A stretch of 64,000 bases of DNA from Variovorax sp. (GTDB taxonomy: Bacteria; Pseudomonadota; Gammaproteobacteria; Burkholderiales; Burkholderiaceae_C): positions 46,020-110,019 of the forward strand of contig JAGIAI010000037.1 of the NCBI GenBank assembly GCA_017744935.1, read 5' to 3'. Of this stretch, positions 50,949 to 59,195 are shown in pieces. Position numbers and translations under genes: made by a program. Below the pieces are notes generated by a model, which saw nothing but the letters and a program-made list of their open reading frames with translations, made no database searches and was not told the origin of the DNA. Each line of letters starts with the position of its first letter. Position 1 is the first letter of the stretch.

Positions 50949-51307
50949 CAGCGACTTTCGGCAGAGGACGCCACCAGCGCGCTGAAGGCGGAGTCGACAT
51001 CGGGGTACACCGGGATGATCGAATCGATGCCTGCCATCTTGAGCACCTCCGCCACCACGGGTTGTGGATTTGCCAGCGCCATCACGCCGCCACGCAGCGA
51101 CTGCGCCCTCGCGTTGACGACGAGGGTGCGGATACCGATGGACGCCAGGAAAGAGACTTCGGACATGTCGACGACGGCGAGCATCTTGCGGCTCGCCACC
51201 AGTGCGGCAAGTCGCGTGTTGATGTCGTGTCCGCCGACGCTGTCCATTCGGCCGACGAGGCTGATCTTCTCGATCCCCTCGGCCAGTTGTTCACTCCTCA
51301 GATCCAT
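50948..51307 (-). CDS. STAS anti-anti-sigma factor
   Basis: A 119-residue SpoIIAA/RsbV-type protein. The core VVDMSEVSFLASIGIRTLVVNA places the phosphorylatable Ser at about residue 56. ATG 51307 has GGAG five bases upstream; a GTG two codons earlier is less likely. It is the first gene of the partner-switching group, starting 197 bases from the hybrid kinase stop. It is the expected substrate of the overlapping RsbW-like kinase and of the PP2C phosphatase. Confidence 0.88.
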   Translation of the reverse strand: MDLRSEQLAEGIEKISLVGRMDSVGGHDINTRLAALVASRKMLAVVDMSEVSFLASIGIRTLVVNARAQSLRGGVMALANPQPVVAEVLKMAGIDSIIPVYPDVDSAFSALVASSAESR

Positions 51308-51470
51308 ACACACTCCGCGGTCGATGTCGATGGTGCTGAACCGGTCTGCCGCCGCAGGGGTGAGCTGCTTCGCAAGTTCGTCTTGTTCTGAAACGAAAAC
51401 AAGCGCTTCTTGCGTATCGGGAGGTAGAACCTTCTTCTAGCTTACGCTCAATTTTCAAGCGCGTCGATCA

Positions 51471-51485
51471 CCCCTATTTAGGGGG
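51471..51485. other. Hairpin in the gap between hybrid kinase and STAS genes
   Basis: CCCCT-ATTT-AGGGG(G) forms a short perfect hairpin 20 bases after the hybrid-kinase stop. No oligo-T run follows on the minus strand. It may attenuate transcription into the STAS operon. A second loose dyad, CTTGTT (51382-51387) with AACAAG (51398-51403), lies closer to STAS. Confidence 0.35.
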
Positions 51486-51504
51486 GAATCAACGAGCAGT
51501 GGGT

Positions 51505-54500
51505 TCAGCGGTGGTTGCGTGCGGGCACGTTGCCGAGGGCCTCGACCAGCCGGTCCACCCGGATCGGCTTGGTCACGTAGTCGTCCATGCCGGCGGCGAG
51601 GCAGGCTTCCTGGTCGCCCTGCATTGCGTTGGCGGTCATCGCGATGATGTGCGGTCGCTGCCCGGGTCCGAGCAACGAACAGATGCGGCGGGTGGCGTCG
51701 AGGCCGTCGAGCTCGGGCATCTGCACGTCCATCAGCACCACGTCGTAGGCCTGCCGCTGCACCGATTCCACCGCCTCGATGCCGTTGGAGGCCAGATCGG
51801 CGCGATAACCCATCTGCTGCAGCAGCCGCAGCGCCAGCTTCTGGTTCACGACGTTGTCCTCCGCCAGCAGGATGCGCAACGGATGGCGCTCCGCCATTGT
51901 CGAATCGATCTGCGGCTTGGGTGCCGCAGCGCTCACCACCGGCCGCGCCGGCGCCTCGTGCGCGAGCAGGTTCACCAGCGTGTCGAAGAGCTGCGACTGG
52001 TGGATCGGCTTCGAGAGGTAGGCGTTGAAGAGCGATCCGGTGTCGCCCGCCTCGCGACGGCCCAGTGAGCTGAACAGCACCAGCGGCAGCGCCGCGTGGT
52101 TCACCCGGATGCGCTGTGCAAGGTCGACACCATCCATCTCGGGCATGTGCATATCCAGGATCGCGAGGTCGTAGCGCTCGCCGGCATCGAGCCACTGGAG
52201 CGCCTCGGCGGGCGACTCGGTGTCGCGCGGGCGCATGCCCCATCGGCCGGTCTGGAGCGAGAGCACGCGCCGGTTGGTGGCGTTGTCGTCCACGATCAGG
52301 ATGCGCTTGTCCTGCAGCTCGTGCTGCACGCCGACCGAGACCGGCCGCTTGCTTGGCGGTGCTTCGGCGACCGGCGCCTCGATGGTGAAGAAGAAGGTCG
52401 AGCCGTGACCCGGCCCGGCGCTCTCGACCCACATCGTCCCGCCCATGAGTTCGGCCAGCCGCTTGCTGATCGCGAGACCCAACCCCGTGCCGCCGTACTT
52501 GCGCGTGGTGCTCGAATCCGCCTGCGAGAACGACTGGAACAACCGGCTCTTGCCCTGCTCCGAGAGGCCGATGCCTGTGTCGCGCACAGCGAAGGTCAGG
52601 CGCACGTCGCCGTTGCCCTCTCCGTTCAGCAGCTTCTCCGAACTGACGGTCAGTACCACCTCGCCACGCTCGGTGAACTTCACCGAATTGCTCAGCAGGT
52701 TGAGCAGCACCTGCCGCAGCCGCGTGAGGTCGCCGGACACGCCCACCGGCACGTCGCACTCGAAGACATAGGCGATCTCGAGCTTCTTCTCCGTGGCGCG
52801 CGCGCTCACGAGGTCGAGCGCCGATTCCACGCAATCGCGCAGATCGAACGGATGCGATTCGACATCCATCCGGCCGGCCTCGATCTTCGAGTAGTCGAGG
52901 ATGTCGTTGATGATGGTCAGCAGAGCATCGCCCGACTCGCGGATGGTGGAAACATAGTCCTGCTGCTCGGGATCGAGTGGCGTGTCGAGCAGCAGCCCGC
53001 TCATGCCGATCACCGCATTCATCGGCGTGCGGATCTCGTGACTCATGGTCGCGAGGAACGCGCTCTTCGCCTCGTTGGTGGCTTCGGCGGCCGCGCGCGC
53101 CTCCTTGGCTTCGTTGAAGAGTCGCGCGTTCTGGATCGCGATCACCGCCTGGTCCGCGAAGGTCTCCAGCAGCTTGATCTCCTTGTCCTCGAACGGACCC
53201 GGCGGCTGGCGCGCGACATGGATCGAGCCGATGTACTGGCCCTCCCAGATCAGCGGCGCCAGCATGAGGGCGTAGTTGCCGATCTTCTTGGCCACCTCGC
53301 GCATGAATGGCAGGAGCTGCGGCTCGGCGAGCGCATCCGGCAGATGAAGGACCTCCGGTCCCGCCATGGCCTCCCCCATCGCCGAGTGGTCGATGGGGCG
53401 CGGGTAGTAGCGCTCCAGCTCCTCCCTCGCGGAGCCGTTGTGCGCGGCCAGATGCATCTGGCCGTCGTTGCCGACCAGCGAGATGCCGAGCTGGGTGCCC
53501 GAGAAAAGCCGCTGGCAGCTTTCGAGGATCTTGTCGAACACCGGCTGCGCGTTCTCCATCGACTCGCTGATCACCTGCAGAACCTCTGCCGTGGCGGTCT
53601 GGCGCTCCAGCGTCTCGCGGGTTTCGTTGGCGAGGCGCGCGTTCTCGATCGCGATCACCGCCTGCTCGGCGAAGAGATCGAGCAGGTCGATCTGCCGCTG
53701 CGGCGATTTGCCAGGCTGCGGCCATGCTGTGGTGATCGCGCCGATCGCCACGCCGTCCTTGAGCAGTGGCGCGGCGATGATCCGCCGCCGCACCTCGACA
53801 TCGGCCAGCGCCGGGTCGTAGTCGGGATCGGCCCAGGCGTCGTCATTGCTGAGCGACCGCCGCTCCAGAATCACCCGGCCATTCATCTGATGCGGATCGG
53901 GTGGCGCGGGCCACACGGTGGCGGCCACCTCCAGCGCCCTCGGCGACCAGTTGCGCGTGGCGGCGAGGTGCACCAGCCGGCCGTCGAAGGTGAAGATCGC
54001 GGAAGCCGGGCCTTCGAAGAGCCACATGGTGCAGTCCAGGATGGCCTCGAACACCGGCATCGCATCGGTGGGCGATTCGCCGATCGCGCGCAGCACGTCG
54101 CTCACCGCGGTCTGGTATTCGAGCGATTCGGTCAGCTCTGCAGTGCGCTCTTCGACCTTGTGCAACGCGGCCTGTGTCTCGTTGAAGAGACGCGCGTTCT
54201 GGATGGCAATGACCGCCTGGTCGGCGAAGGTCTTGAGCAGCGCGCGCTCGCTCGGGCGGAACGGGCCGGTCTGGGTGCGTTGCATGCTCAGGATGCCGAT
54301 CCCCCGGCCTTCCCAGAGCAGCGGCGCCGCGAGGTTCGCAAAGCTGGTCCCGGCCAGTGCGGCATTGCGTCGCAGCACCAACGGCACATCGGGGTCATTC
54401 ATCACGTCCGCAAACTCGACGACCTCGCCGGTGCGGAAGCAGATCTCGGCCGAGGTGCCCACGATCGGCATCGGGTAGTTGGCCTGCATCGCCGCGACCA

Positions 54501-55347
54501 TCTCGGCGGTGCGCTGCTCGCCGATCACGGCGCGGCCGGCGGCGGTCACCAGCCAGCGGGTCAACGCGAGGTTGCCATCGGCGTCCAGCATCATCAGCGC
54601 GAAGGAGCTGCCTTCGAACAGGCGCTCGCAGCACTCCAGGATCTTGTCGAACACCGGCCCGGGATCGGCCACGGAACTGCCGATGACCCGCAGCACCTCG
54701 GCCGCCGCCGTCTGGTGCGCGAGCGCCTCCTGCATCTCGTGGCTCTGGCGACGGGTTTCGTCCATCAGGCGCGCGTTCTCGAGCGCCAGCCCGAGGCTGC
54801 CGGCCACCGTCTCCAGCAGCCGGATCTCGTCGGCGCCGAAAGCGTATTCGCGCTCGTGGTTCTGCAGCACGATGATGCCGAGCGCTCGTTCGCTGCCGAT
54901 GATCGGCACGGCCACGATCGAATGCGCCCAATCGGTGCCGGGTGCTGGACGCACGCCGACGCGCGTCTGGTCCTCCCGGGTGTTGGCGACCGCCGTCTCG
55001 CGACGCTGCAGGATGCCTCCGAGGAACCCATCGGACTTCAGCGTCCAGGCCGGCGGGAGCGGGAGCGGCAGGTTGTGCTCGTAGCGGTAGAGCACCTGCA
55101 CGAGATTGGTCTGGTCGTCCCACCAGACGATGTTGAGGTCGCCGGAGTCGAACAGCTCGCGCAGCTTGTCGCCCACCATGTCGACGATCGCCTGGAACTC
55201 CATCCGGGCGGCCATGCCCTTCTGGATGCCATTGATGAGCGTGACAAGCAGCTTGCCGTCGAACGGTTCGCGCAGGGCGCTGCCGGCGCGCGGCGCGTCT
55301 TTCGCGTCTTCCAACAGGGGGCGAGACCGGGACGGGGCCATGGGCAT
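51505..55347 (-). CDS. Hybrid histidine kinase: four GAF, HisKA, HATPase, two receiver domains
   Basis: A 1280-residue soluble hybrid sensor kinase with no transmembrane helix. Four GAF-type domains lie at about 35-200, 215-395, 415-590 and 600-750, linked by repeated LLETFADQAVIAIQNARLFNE-like helices. HisKA contains the phospho-acceptor H770 in SHEIRTPMN. The HATPase (about 870-990) has the N box LLNLLSNSVKFT and the G box GGTGLGLAI. Receiver 1 (about 1018-1130) has D1065 and receiver 2 (about 1155-1270) has D1207. No HPt domain is present. It is divergent from the DyP-P450 gene and upstream of the STAS operon, so it may feed either. Confidence 0.95.
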   Translation of the reverse strand: MPMAPSRSRPLLEDAKDAPRAGSALREPFDGKLLVTLINGIQKGMAARMEFQAIVDMVGDKLRELFDSGDLNIVWWDDQTNLVQVLYRYEHNLPLPLPPAWTLKSDGFLGGILQRRETAVANTREDQTRVGVRPAPGTDWAHSIVAVPIIGSERALGIIVLQNHEREYAFGADEIRLLETVAGSLGLALENARLMDETRRQSHEMQEALAHQTAAAEVLRVIGSSVADPGPVFDKILECCERLFEGSSFALMMLDADGNLALTRWLVTAAGRAVIGEQRTAEMVAAMQANYPMPIVGTSAEICFRTGEVVEFADVMNDPDVPLVLRRNAALAGTSFANLAAPLLWEGRGIGILSMQRTQTGPFRPSERALLKTFADQAVIAIQNARLFNETQAALHKVEERTAELTESLEYQTAVSDVLRAIGESPTDAMPVFEAILDCTMWLFEGPASAIFTFDGRLVHLAATRNWSPRALEVAATVWPAPPDPHQMNGRVILERRSLSNDDAWADPDYDPALADVEVRRRIIAAPLLKDGVAIGAITTAWPQPGKSPQRQIDLLDLFAEQAVIAIENARLANETRETLERQTATAEVLQVISESMENAQPVFDKILESCQRLFSGTQLGISLVGNDGQMHLAAHNGSAREELERYYPRPIDHSAMGEAMAGPEVLHLPDALAEPQLLPFMREVAKKIGNYALMLAPLIWEGQYIGSIHVARQPPGPFEDKEIKLLETFADQAVIAIQNARLFNEAKEARAAAEATNEAKSAFLATMSHEIRTPMNAVIGMSGLLLDTPLDPEQQDYVSTIRESGDALLTIINDILDYSKIEAGRMDVESHPFDLRDCVESALDLVSARATEKKLEIAYVFECDVPVGVSGDLTRLRQVLLNLLSNSVKFTERGEVVLTVSSEKLLNGEGNGDVRLTFAVRDTGIGLSEQGKSRLFQSFSQADSSTTRKYGGTGLGLAISKRLAELMGGTMWVESAGPGHGSTFFFTIEAPVAEAPPSKRPVSVGVQHELQDKRILIVDDNATNRRVLSLQTGRWGMRPRDTESPAEALQWLDAGERYDLAILDMHMPEMDGVDLAQRIRVNHAALPLVLFSSLGRREAGDTGSLFNAYLSKPIHQSQLFDTLVNLLAHEAPARPVVSAAAPKPQIDSTMAERHPLRILLAEDNVVNQKLALRLLQQMGYRADLASNGIEAVESVQRQAYDVVLMDVQMPELDGLDATRRICSLLGPGQRPHIIAMTANAMQGDQEACLAAGMDDYVTKPIRVDRLVEALGNVPARNHR

Positions 55348-55553
55348 CTGCCTTCTGCAACCAGCGGTTGATGCACGCCGACGGCGCGCACCGCGTGGAG
55401 TCTAGCGGCGAAGGCGAAATTGCGCCGGCCCGCGGCGGCCCGGCATCAGGGGCCGTGTTGTCCCCAACATGACGGATGCGACCGCCAGGCACATGCTCTA
55501 GTCTGGCCGATGGACCACCTCCGGTGGCCTCACAAAGAAACGAGGAGATCCCC

Positions 55554-58500
55554 ATGCGAACCAAGGTCACGGGCGGCGAGCTCGGCGGGCTCACCAATCT
55601 TGCTGTGCTTGCGCCGGTGAAGACCGGCTTCATCGACAGCCTGGAAACGATGACGTACGTCGACCGGCTGCATCGGCTGCTCGACGCGCTGAACGAGTCG
55701 CGCCAGAACCTGCGCGAGGCGACGCTGGTCGATCCGCAGTTTCCGGATGCGCTCGGGCGCTTCGGCATCCTGCGCAACTTCCGCTACACGGTGGTGCCGC
55801 CCGAAAGCGCCATCGCCGCCGACGGGACACCGGGCCGCTACAGGCTGGCGCTCAATGTGACCTTCGATGGCGGCTGGGAGCCGTACATGCGGGTCATCTA
55901 CCGGGACATCGGCTTCCTGCTCGATGCGCTCTTCTGCCACTGCGATGGCTATCCGGGCTCGAAGACGTCGAACTACGACACCTACTGCCGCTGGGTGCGC
56001 GAGAACGAGCAGATGGCAGGCCTGTTCTTCGCCGACTCGTCGGTGACATCGAGCGACCAGCCCTATCTGGAGCACATCGAGCGCATCCAGCGCGAAACCG
56101 CCGATCCGGCGAAAGCCGATCAGCTCATCGCGGGCTACGGCGAGAAGGCCACGGCCGTGCAGATCGTTGAAGGCCAGAACAAGGCGGCGAAGCATCCGGA
56201 AGCTGCTGCCTTCACTTCGCTGCGGGCGCTGAAGGGCCTCTATCGCCTTTCTCCGCTCTTCACCAGCACGAACGAGCGCCAGATCCTGCTGCATTTCACG
56301 CACAAGGTGCTCGAGGACTTCGCGGCGATCATCCCCAGGCTCCACGACCATCCGCTCTGGCCCGCCATTGCCGTGGCGGCGAAGGAAGAACTCGCATGGT
56401 TCAGTGAGGGCAAGGAAGACACCGGCGACAGCACGCCCCCGGACGATTCGTTCGCGCCCACGGGTGTCGTGCAGGCCGGCATCGTGGGAGACCGCGGCAA
56501 CAACACCCACGGCTGCATGGTCCTCCTGCGCGTGCAGGATCCCGACAAGGCAGCTACCTGGCTGAAAGAGACCCCCATCAGCGGCCACGGAAGCCAGGAC
56601 GCCGACGGCATCCGTCGAAACGTCGCATTCACCTATGCGGGGCTGCGCGCTCTCGGGTTTTCCGCCGAACAGCTCGATCCACTGCCGCGCGAATTCATGG
56701 ACGGCATGGAGTCGCGCTCCGGCCTCCTGGGCGACGTCCGGGTCAACCACCCCGACTTCTGGCCACGACCGGAGCGCTGCGACGAAAACCTCAGGGTCGA
56801 CCCGATGAGCCGGGTCGATCTCCCGACCGTGCATGTCGCGTTCATGATGCGGCTCACTGACGACAAGCCCGAGTCCGCCTCCGCGGCACTGCATCCGCAA
56901 CTGGCGGCCGCCATCGCACTGCTGACCCCGGCATCGGCCGGCATGCAGGTGGTGGCGGTGCAGCCGATGCGCAGCTGGCGCGACGGCTCCAACGGACGCG
57001 AGCACTTCGGCTTTCTCGACGGCTTCAGCCAGCCCGGCCTCAAGAAGGTCGAGCCCACGCCGCTGCCGCGCGATACGGTCCTTCCCGGAGACTGGTTCCT
57101 GGGCAGCGAGAACAGCCAGGGCGACAAGCCCGATCCGAATTCCGCCCCGCCCGCCCTTCTGAAGAACGGCACCTTCCTCGTCGTGAGAAAGCTGCGCCAG
57201 CATCTCGACAACCTGCACGCCGCGCTGGATTCGCACCTGGCAGACAAGGACGTGCGCGACGACGATGCAAAAGCGAAGCGGAAGCAGGCCATCCTCGAAA
57301 AGATGATGGGCCGGCGGCAGGACGGCACGCCGCTCGTCGACCCGGCTTCAGGCAACGACTTCGACTACGAGAACGATGCCGAAGGCCGGCAATGCCCCTT
57401 CCACGCCCATGTGCGGCGCGCCAATCCGCGCGACGGGCGCAAGCCCATGCCGCGCATCGTGCGTGCGGGGATGTCCTACGGCGACCGCTTCGACGAGAAG
57501 GCGGACCCGAAAGCCAATCCGGGCGCCGCACCGCACGCAGACCGCGGCATCATGTTCATGGCTTATTGCGCGAGCATCTCCGAGCAGTTCGAGGTACTCC
57601 AGCGCTGGATTGCCGGCGGCAACAGTTCGGGCGTGTCGTCGGCGCAGGCCGACCCGTTCCTGGCAGTCCCCCGGCCGGGTGACCGCCGCACCTTCCGTTG
57701 CCTGGAAAGCGGATCGCCGAACGGTGTCCTGCGAGTCGACCTGGGGGAAAAGCCCTTTGCCACAGTCCAATGGGGCCTGTATCTGTTCGTGCCCTCGATG
57801 GAGGCGCTGCGCAATCTGGCAGCGCTGCGCCGGCGACCGGCGACGAGTGCCGCGGCGGTCCTGCCCCCAGCCTGGCCACCTGCCAGTTCCCTCGATCACT
57901 GGCGCCAGCGCCTGGAAGACCCGGACCCGGAAAGGTCCGTTTCGCCGAACACCTGGGAGCAGGTGCGCCGGGAAGGCGGATACAAGGACGCCCGCCCCTA
58001 CGGCCTGCTCGTGGGTCTGCAGGCAGATGTGCTGCGCATCCTGCAGGACAAGGGCGAGAAGTATTCCGTCCAGGGCTACGGCCATCGCATGGCCGCCTCG
58101 CTCGGCCACAACCATCTCGGCATGGACGCGGCCACAGGCCATGCGGTGCAGGCGCCGGTGATCAACCGGGCCATCGAAGCGATCACGGAAAAGGACGCCT
58201 TCGACGCGACCATCCATATCGTCGAGGGAGCCCTGAAGAAGTTCATGCAGTTCGGGGTGCCCAATCCCGACGGTTCGGTGCGTGCGCCCGTCGACCTCGT
58301 CGCACTGGCCGAAGGTGTGCTGGCCGCACTCTGCACGGGATGGATCGGCCTGCCCGAGTCTCTGGCAGGCCAGGCGAAGCCGGACGACCTCATGGTGGTG
58401 GGCGATCGCGTGCCGGGCAATCCCCAGCCGCCGCGCTGCCCCGGCAACTTCTTCTCCGCGTCGCACTACATCTTCAATCCGCACCCGCGGCCCGATACCG

Positions 58501-59195
58501 TGAAAACCGGGAAGGTGCAGGGCAAGGCAGTGCTGGATGCGGTCAAGCAGCTTCTCGATCAGCAGAAGCGACTCGGCGGACTGGCGCAAGCCATCCTTGA
58601 CGGTTTGCAGAAAGTCGAGGCGATCCAACCGGAAGACCGGCCGGATGTGATCGCCAACAGCATCTCGGGTGTCCTGCTCGGTTTCCCCCCGACCGTGTAT
58701 GGCAACTACCTGCGCACCATGGAGGCATGGATCCGGGAGAAATCGTTGTGGGAATTCCAGCAGCGCCTGGCGGACCTGAAGACGACGGTTCCGGATCGGT
58801 ACGAACGCGCCCGGCAAGCACTGCGCGGCGGAATGATGAACACCATGCGCAAGCGCCCCGTCCCGGAACAGCTCTGGCGCTGCCCGGTCGTGAACGGCCA
58901 GGTGGTGGGGGCCAGGGACAGCGAGCCCGGCGAGGACCAACGCATCGTGCTGGGCATCGCTTCGGCGTTGACCGACGCGGGTGCGCCCGACGAGATGATG
59001 TTCGGCGGCAGCCGCGATCCCTCGAGCCCGGTGGCAACCGAACACGCCTGCCCCGGCTACGGCATGGGCGTCGGCGTGATGCTCGGCCTGATGGCGGGGC
59101 TCCTCGAAGCCGGCACGCTGCGGCCGACCGGTTCACCCGTGCTGTTGATGCTTACGCAGCCTCGACCCCAGCCGCCAGCATCCGCAGGCGCATAG
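55554..59195 (+). CDS. Multidomain heme protein: DyP-type peroxidase fused to P450-like module
   Basis: A 1213-residue protein. Residues 1 to about 290 are an unassigned region with beta-alpha elements (LNVTFDGGWEPYMRVIYRDIG). About 310-780 is a DyP peroxidase: the distal motif GFLDG has D489, the proximal heme His is H619 in AHVRRANPRD, and the distal Arg is probably R637 in RIVRAGMSYG. About 800-1213 looks like a cytochrome P450: the heme-thiolate motif is EHACPGYGMG with C1166. The ExxR position reads NTMR (N1096, R1099), and the helix I region GFPPTVYG lacks an acid-alcohol pair. ATG 55554 has GAGGAG upstream. No signal peptide. I do not know its substrate. Confidence 0.75.
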   Translation: MRTKVTGGELGGLTNLAVLAPVKTGFIDSLETMTYVDRLHRLLDALNESRQNLREATLVDPQFPDALGRFGILRNFRYTVVPPESAIAADGTPGRYRLALNVTFDGGWEPYMRVIYRDIGFLLDALFCHCDGYPGSKTSNYDTYCRWVRENEQMAGLFFADSSVTSSDQPYLEHIERIQRETADPAKADQLIAGYGEKATAVQIVEGQNKAAKHPEAAAFTSLRALKGLYRLSPLFTSTNERQILLHFTHKVLEDFAAIIPRLHDHPLWPAIAVAAKEELAWFSEGKEDTGDSTPPDDSFAPTGVVQAGIVGDRGNNTHGCMVLLRVQDPDKAATWLKETPISGHGSQDADGIRRNVAFTYAGLRALGFSAEQLDPLPREFMDGMESRSGLLGDVRVNHPDFWPRPERCDENLRVDPMSRVDLPTVHVAFMMRLTDDKPESASAALHPQLAAAIALLTPASAGMQVVAVQPMRSWRDGSNGREHFGFLDGFSQPGLKKVEPTPLPRDTVLPGDWFLGSENSQGDKPDPNSAPPALLKNGTFLVVRKLRQHLDNLHAALDSHLADKDVRDDDAKAKRKQAILEKMMGRRQDGTPLVDPASGNDFDYENDAEGRQCPFHAHVRRANPRDGRKPMPRIVRAGMSYGDRFDEKADPKANPGAAPHADRGIMFMAYCASISEQFEVLQRWIAGGNSSGVSSAQADPFLAVPRPGDRRTFRCLESGSPNGVLRVDLGEKPFATVQWGLYLFVPSMEALRNLAALRRRPATSAAAVLPPAWPPASSLDHWRQRLEDPDPERSVSPNTWEQVRREGGYKDARPYGLLVGLQADVLRILQDKGEKYSVQGYGHRMAASLGHNHLGMDAATGHAVQAPVINRAIEAITEKDAFDATIHIVEGALKKFMQFGVPNPDGSVRAPVDLVALAEGVLAALCTGWIGLPESLAGQAKPDDLMVVGDRVPGNPQPPRCPGNFFSASHYIFNPHPRPDTVKTGKVQGKAVLDAVKQLLDQQKRLGGLAQAILDGLQKVEAIQPEDRPDVIANSISGVLLGFPPTVYGNYLRTMEAWIREKSLWEFQQRLADLKTTVPDRYERARQALRGGMMNTMRKRPVPEQLWRCPVVNGQVVGARDSEPGEDQRIVLGIASALTDAGAPDEMMFGGSRDPSSPVATEHACPGYGMGVGVMLGLMAGLLEAGTLRPTGSPVLLMLTQPRPQPPASAGA

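Noticed and set aside
51471..51485. CCCCT-ATTT-AGGGG as a Rho-independent terminator of the hybrid kinase
   Set aside because: No run of T follows on the minus strand; kept only as an unassigned hairpin.
52096..55371. A 1091-codon open frame on the plus strand opposite the hybrid kinase
   Set aside because: It mirrors the kinase gene at high GC, has no recognisable domain, and the kinase frame has unmistakable GAF, HisKA and receiver motifs.
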